From JAUNSR01 sp036655755 (GTDB taxonomy: Bacteria > Bacteroidota > Bacteroidia > Bacteroidales > JAUNSR01): 36,934 nt of DNA. Both the position numbers and the translations under genes were made by a program. Position 1 is the first letter of the stretch. Every line of letters begins with the position of its first letter. The DNA lies in contig JAVVPN010000029.1 in assembly GCA_036655755.1 (NCBI GenBank), positions 1 through 36,934 of the forward strand, read 5' to 3'. Positions 33,866-36,934 of this stretch are shown here, one piece after another. Below the pieces are notes generated by a model, which was not told where the DNA came from, searched no databases, and saw only the letters and a program-made list of their open reading frames with translations.

Positions 33866-34169
33866 AAACCTAAAGGATAATATTTTATTACAATTCGGGT
33901 TATTCAATTTCTTTGGATATAGTAATTATAAAAGACTGAGTATGAGAGACCACTCGTAAAACCATAATACTGGATAGTCGTATATAATCATATAAAAATA
34001 GGAATTCTTCTTCCGCTGATCCTCTTCAAATGCAAAAGCAACGCTATTTACACAGATTAAAAAATTAAAAAGGATTCTACAAAGTCGAATCTATGAAGCA
34101 TCGGAACTTACAGACGGTTTTATTGAAAATAATTCATTATTATTTTCAATAAAACCGTCTGTATAAATC
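33866..34169. other. Gene-free AT-rich stretch with an inverted repeat
   Basis: These 304 bases hold no convincing frame, tRNA or transposase remnant. The only structured item is the 25-base-pair inverted repeat at 34109-34163. Elsewhere it is AT-rich with many stops in all frames, suggesting decayed or non-coding sequence. Confidence 0.5.
34109..34163. repeat. Perfect 25-bp inverted repeat
   Basis: The arms 34109-34133 and 34139-34163 are perfectly complementary with a five-base loop TCATT. There is no T-run immediately after on the plus strand, so terminator function is uncertain. It could be a small palindromic mobile-type repeat or a protective mRNA hairpin. The next small gene starts soon after it. 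Confidence 0.7.
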
Positions 34170-34181
34170 ATGTGTTATAAT

Positions 34182-34412
34182 ATGAGTATGGAAGTTACCG
34201 ATTACATCATCCGTTTCTTTAATCAGAAGTATCCATTCAACCAAGAGGGACTTGCTGAGTTCGCCAACGCTTTTCTGCAGCAGAAGGAAGGCCGAAATAC
34301 CCTTTTAATCAAACCCTACCAAAAAGACAGAGAATTGAGATTTCTAACAAAAGAGATCGTACGCGATTATTATATGGCAGACGACAAAGAGCATAATATC
34401 AACTTTACATGA
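34182..34412 (+). CDS. Hypothetical small protein
   Basis: This is a protein of about 76 residues with no membrane segment or recognised domain. It is rich in charged residues, with an aromatic-rich N-terminal helix (DYIIRFFNQKY). The start could be 34170, 34182 or 34188; none has a clear ribosome-binding site, and 34182 is a compromise. The regular amphipathic pattern suggests it is a real gene, but no function can be inferred. Confidence 0.5.
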   Translation: MSMEVTDYIIRFFNQKYPFNQEGLAEFANAFLQQKEGRNTLLIKPYQKDRELRFLTKEIVRDYYMADDKEHNINFT

Positions 34413-34483
34413 TAAAAACACAATCCTTTTTTACAGAATTGGAGCTCTCATTTAAAAACGTTTAACTTTTAAAAGTCAAGAGT

Positions 34484-34996
34484 ATGAAACAAGTATTGTT
34501 AATTATCGATCTTCAAAATGATTATTTTCCGGGATATAAATTCCCATTATGGAATACTACCGATGTGTTGCATCGTATCCTTCTCTTGATTGATCATGCC
34601 AAACAGAAGAATATTCCGGTCGTTTTGATTCAGCATGTGGCAGATGTTTCCCTCGGATTCGCTCCATTCTTCGTTCCGGATACGGAAGGTGTGGAGATAA
34701 AGAAAGAAGTGCTTGATAAATTCACTAACCCGATCATCGTACAGAAAGCGTATGCCGATGGATTTGTAAAGACCGATTTGACCGAAACTTTGAAAAAATT
34801 GGAGGCAGAAGAGTTGCTGGTTTGCGGAATGATGACTCAGAACTGCGTCACATTCACCTCCACCTCCCCTATGGCCGTGCCTTATAAAGTAAAAGTAGTT
34901 ACCGACTGTTGTACGACAGTGGATCAGATGATTCATCTTATTGCGATAGCCGCTTTGTCAACACGCGTCGATTTTATAACTTCCGACAAGATCTGA
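34484..34996 (+). CDS. Isochorismatase-like cysteine hydrolase
   Basis: This is a 170-residue hydrolase of the isochorismatase/nicotinamidase superfamily. The triad residues are visible: D9 in IDLQNDY, K88 in VQKAYADGF and C121 in MTQNCVTFTS. A hydrolase acting on an amide or vinyl ether is expected, but the substrate is unknown. The genes on both sides look accessory. The composition is less AT-rich than its downstream neighbours. Confidence 0.9.
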   Translation: MKQVLLIIDLQNDYFPGYKFPLWNTTDVLHRILLLIDHAKQKNIPVVLIQHVADVSLGFAPFFVPDTEGVEIKKEVLDKFTNPIIVQKAYADGFVKTDLTETLKKLEAEELLVCGMMTQNCVTFTSTSPMAVPYKVKVVTDCCTTVDQMIHLIAIAALSTRVDFITSDKI

Positions 34997-35186
34997 TATA
35001 TGATATGAAATTAAGAATAAGTATTATTACTCCTGAACTGTAATTTATAGCTTAGTAGAAATATTTCTTCTGCTTGTTAATTAAATAATTAGCAAACTTA
35101 TTTAATTCTAAATATATATTAGTAAATTTAAATACCGTGTGATTTTAACCTTAAAGTTTTGAGACCTAAAAAAAGGTAGCTTTTCT

Positions 35187-35687
35187 ATGCATGAAAAATT
35201 ATTATTAAAATGTACAAGTGATATCTGGGCTGATGAAATTGTGAGTTTACTGAATACCTACAATATCGCATCCCGACATCATGATGAAAGTCAAGACCAA
35301 AGACATGGGGCATACGGACCTGTTATAGGGATTGCTATATATGTATATGAAAAAGATTATGAAAAGGCTAATGACATTATTAAACCGATTCTCAAAAAGA
35401 TGAATGATGTTAGTACTTTTTGCCCTAAATGTGGTAGTGAAGATGTGGCACGTTTCCCCCTACGTAAAGATAATAGCACGCTTCTTTATTCGCTTTGTAT
35501 TTTTCTTATATTGATACCACTCGTTTATATTGGTTATTGTAATCGGCTGGGATTTGAGTCTCCTTCTATCGCTAATTATATCGCTTTGGCAATGGTTTTA
35601 TTAGGTTTAATTTTATCATTCGTAACAAAACATATTCAGACTAATCATAAATGCAATAAATGTGATAAGAAATTCTACCACTATTAA
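35187..35687 (+). CDS. DUF2007-like protein with zinc ribbon and membrane helices
   Basis: This is a 166-residue protein in three parts. The N-terminal 70 residues fit the DUF2007 pattern (putative signal-transducing domain: KLLLKCTSDIWADEIVSLL and the late KDYEKANDIIKPIL). A CPKCGS zinc knuckle follows. Then come two hydrophobic segments and a C-terminal CNKCDKKF. The two cysteine pairs probably bind one zinc. It is likely membrane-anchored. The role is unknown. Confidence 0.65.
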   Translation: MHEKLLLKCTSDIWADEIVSLLNTYNIASRHHDESQDQRHGAYGPVIGIAIYVYEKDYEKANDIIKPILKKMNDVSTFCPKCGSEDVARFPLRKDNSTLLYSLCIFLILIPLVYIGYCNRLGFESPSIANYIALAMVLLGLILSFVTKHIQTNHKCNKCDKKFYHY

Positions 35688-35756
35688 CAAACGATAGCAA
35701 GAACTGGTTTTACGAAATCCCTGTTATGAGAACGCTCCATTAAAAATAAATCAACC

Positions 35757-36134
35757 ATGAAGAGCAAAGAATTAAAATTACAACTAACCTCCTGCCTCCC
35801 AAGGCTTGCGTTATTGCTTTATGCAATAGCTCCTGTTACAGAAAACAAAGAGTGGGTTTTCTATACGCTCTCTCCATTAATCATCGTATCATTTCTCTTC
35901 TCGTTTATATGGGCTATACAAATATGGCGAAAAAGCAGTAATGATTTTATAGAATATATAATTGGGAGCAAACGAGATAACTTATATGACTTAATAATTG
36001 CCTTTGTTGGAATTATCGTAAACTATTCTCTTGACGTTCCCAACGGTTTATATTTCTGGGGTTTCGTACTGGTTTTCGCTATTATCGAACTCGTATATCC
36101 GTTTAAACTAAATAAAGAAAAGTATCAATCTTAA
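35757..36134 (+). CDS. Hypothetical membrane protein
   Basis: This is a 125-residue protein with about four hydrophobic segments and a basic C-terminal tail (FKLNKEKYQS). Not recognised. It belongs to the AT-rich group of small membrane proteins at the right end of the window, 69 bases after the zinc-ribbon protein gene. Confidence 0.6.
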   Translation: MKSKELKLQLTSCLPRLALLLYAIAPVTENKEWVFYTLSPLIIVSFLFSFIWAIQIWRKSSNDFIEYIIGSKRDNLYDLIIAFVGIIVNYSLDVPNGLYFWGFVLVFAIIELVYPFKLNKEKYQS

Positions 36135-36179
36135 TTCGAATGGCTAAATTTAAAAGCTGATATACAATAAAATAGAAAA

Positions 36180-36365
36180 ATGAAAATGTCGAACATAATT
36201 AAAATAATACGAGTGGGGCTACTATATTTTATTATCGCTGCTTTAATAGAATATATTTTAGATTATGGAAGCCTAAAAAGTATTTTTATCTCAAGTACAT
36301 GTATAAGTATAATTGGAAGTGTAGTATATTATTTTCAATACATACGAATAAAGAAGAAATCTTAG
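36180..36365 (+). CDS. Hypothetical small membrane protein
   Basis: This is a 61-residue protein with two hydrophobic helices (about 8-28 and 34-52) and a lysine-rich C terminus. It lies 45 bases after the preceding gene in the same direction. Two in-frame starts (36180 and 36186) are possible. It is short, so moderately uncertain. Confidence 0.5.
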   Translation: MKMSNIIKIIRVGLLYFIIAALIEYILDYGSLKSIFISSTCISIIGSVVYYFQYIRIKKKS

Positions 36366-36385
36366 AATCCGCAAAATAAAGCGAT

Positions 36386-36904
36386 ATGATGAATTTTAAA
36401 ACATTAATCATCTTTTTGATGAGCCTTATAATTAATAATGTAAGCGCTCAGATTCCCGATAACTGTTCAAGCATTGATTCTATTTATGTTTTAAGTATAG
36501 AGTTTGATCTTGATTTTGCCTTTTCGTTAACTAGAGTTAGATTCAAAGAATACTTCTATAATGATGGGAAATATGATATTGTAAGAGATAGAGATAAAAT
36601 AAATGAGATCTGTAAACTTCTTAAAGATTTAAAGCCTGTGGCTACTGATAATATTAATTGTAACTGTAATAAACAAAAAATTATAATCGATAAACGTGGA
36701 ATTCCAAGAATTATAGATTCGGATGCCTTAGATATAAGAACATTGCTCGTTCTTCAAATGCAAAATAAGCAAACTCTAATCTGGATTAGCCGTCCTTCTA
36801 CAGAGATTGATTGTAAAATGTATCTTACTTCTGAGAGTTTATACTCTTATATGTATAATTATAAATATAGCTATATAATTAAAAAACAAAATAGTGTTAG
36901 GTAA
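36386..36904 (+). CDS. Hypothetical exported protein
   Basis: This is a 172-residue protein with a signal peptide (LIIFLMSLIINNVSAQ, likely cleavage after SAQ), then a mature part with several cysteines, including CNC near 92. Not recognised. It is AT-rich. It ends 30 bases before the window edge and appears complete. Confidence 0.6.
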   Translation: MMNFKTLIIFLMSLIINNVSAQIPDNCSSIDSIYVLSIEFDLDFAFSLTRVRFKEYFYNDGKYDIVRDRDKINEICKLLKDLKPVATDNINCNCNKQKIIIDKRGIPRIIDSDALDIRTLLVLQMQNKQTLIWISRPSTEIDCKMYLTSESLYSYMYNYKYSYIIKKQNSVR

Positions 36905-36934
36905 AATACCAGTATTTCTAACAAAATCTACTAT

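Noticed and set aside
33866..34108. tRNA or small RNA gene in the gene-free stretch
   Set aside because: No cloverleaf, CCA end or strong promoter-terminator pair was seen.

Overview
The window looks like a chromosomal segment of a Bacteroidota bacterium, most probably of the order Bacteroidales. Three things point there. Many genes are preceded by the Bacteroidota -7 promoter element TAnnTTTG, in the best cases with TTG about 19-21 bases upstream. Shine-Dalgarno sequences are mostly absent. The gene content (split LysO, DUF4136 lipoproteins, NrdD/NrdG, a 420-residue Pgk, an prfA-pyrF-pgk run) is typical of the group. I cannot name genus or species. No rRNA, tRNA, CRISPR array, transposase or phage gene was seen.

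Layout: (1) 1-7.3 kb: an MscS-type channel, a convergent TerB-like protein, a divergent calcium P-type ATPase and a DUF1207-like outer-membrane protein. (2) 7.3-10.7 kb: prfA, pyrF and pgk, with strong hairpin terminators after prfA and pgk. (3) 10.7-13.9 kb: four minus-strand lipoproteins of unknown role, two of them DUF4136 paralogues. (4) 14.1-18.5 kb: mfd and a tRNA-dihydrouridine synthase. (5) 18.5-20.7 kb: a small membrane protein, a YwqG-like protein and a two-gene LysO lysine exporter, followed by a GC-rich intergenic repeat element. (6) 20.9-25.0 kb: a five-gene selenium operon on the minus strand (mnmH, yedF, a cysteine desulfurase/selenocysteine lyase-like enzyme, a DUF3343 Se/S carrier-like protein, selD), divergent from the anaerobic ribonucleotide reductase pair nrdD-nrdG. 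(7) 27.8-33.4 kb: ybaK, then a three-gene operon resembling the Zorya anti-phage system (ZorA, ZorB and an EH-signature ZorC-like protein), then luxS and a hexapeptide acetyltransferase. (8) 33.4 kb to the end: an AT-rich accessory-looking stretch of small membrane or secreted proteins and one isochorismatase-like hydrolase.

The most notable system is the ZorA-ZorB-ZorC-like operon. It has the MotA/MotB-type proton-channel pair with a long cytoplasmic tail, a peptidoglycan-binding domain and an EH-signature partner. None of the helicase or nuclease effectors (ZorD, ZorE) that complete the described Zorya types is present: the next gene is luxS. It sits between core genes and looks compositionally native, so it may be a reduced or different version of the system. 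The second theme is selenium: the cluster can supply selenophosphate and make 2-selenouridine in tRNA, while no selA or selB is present in the window.
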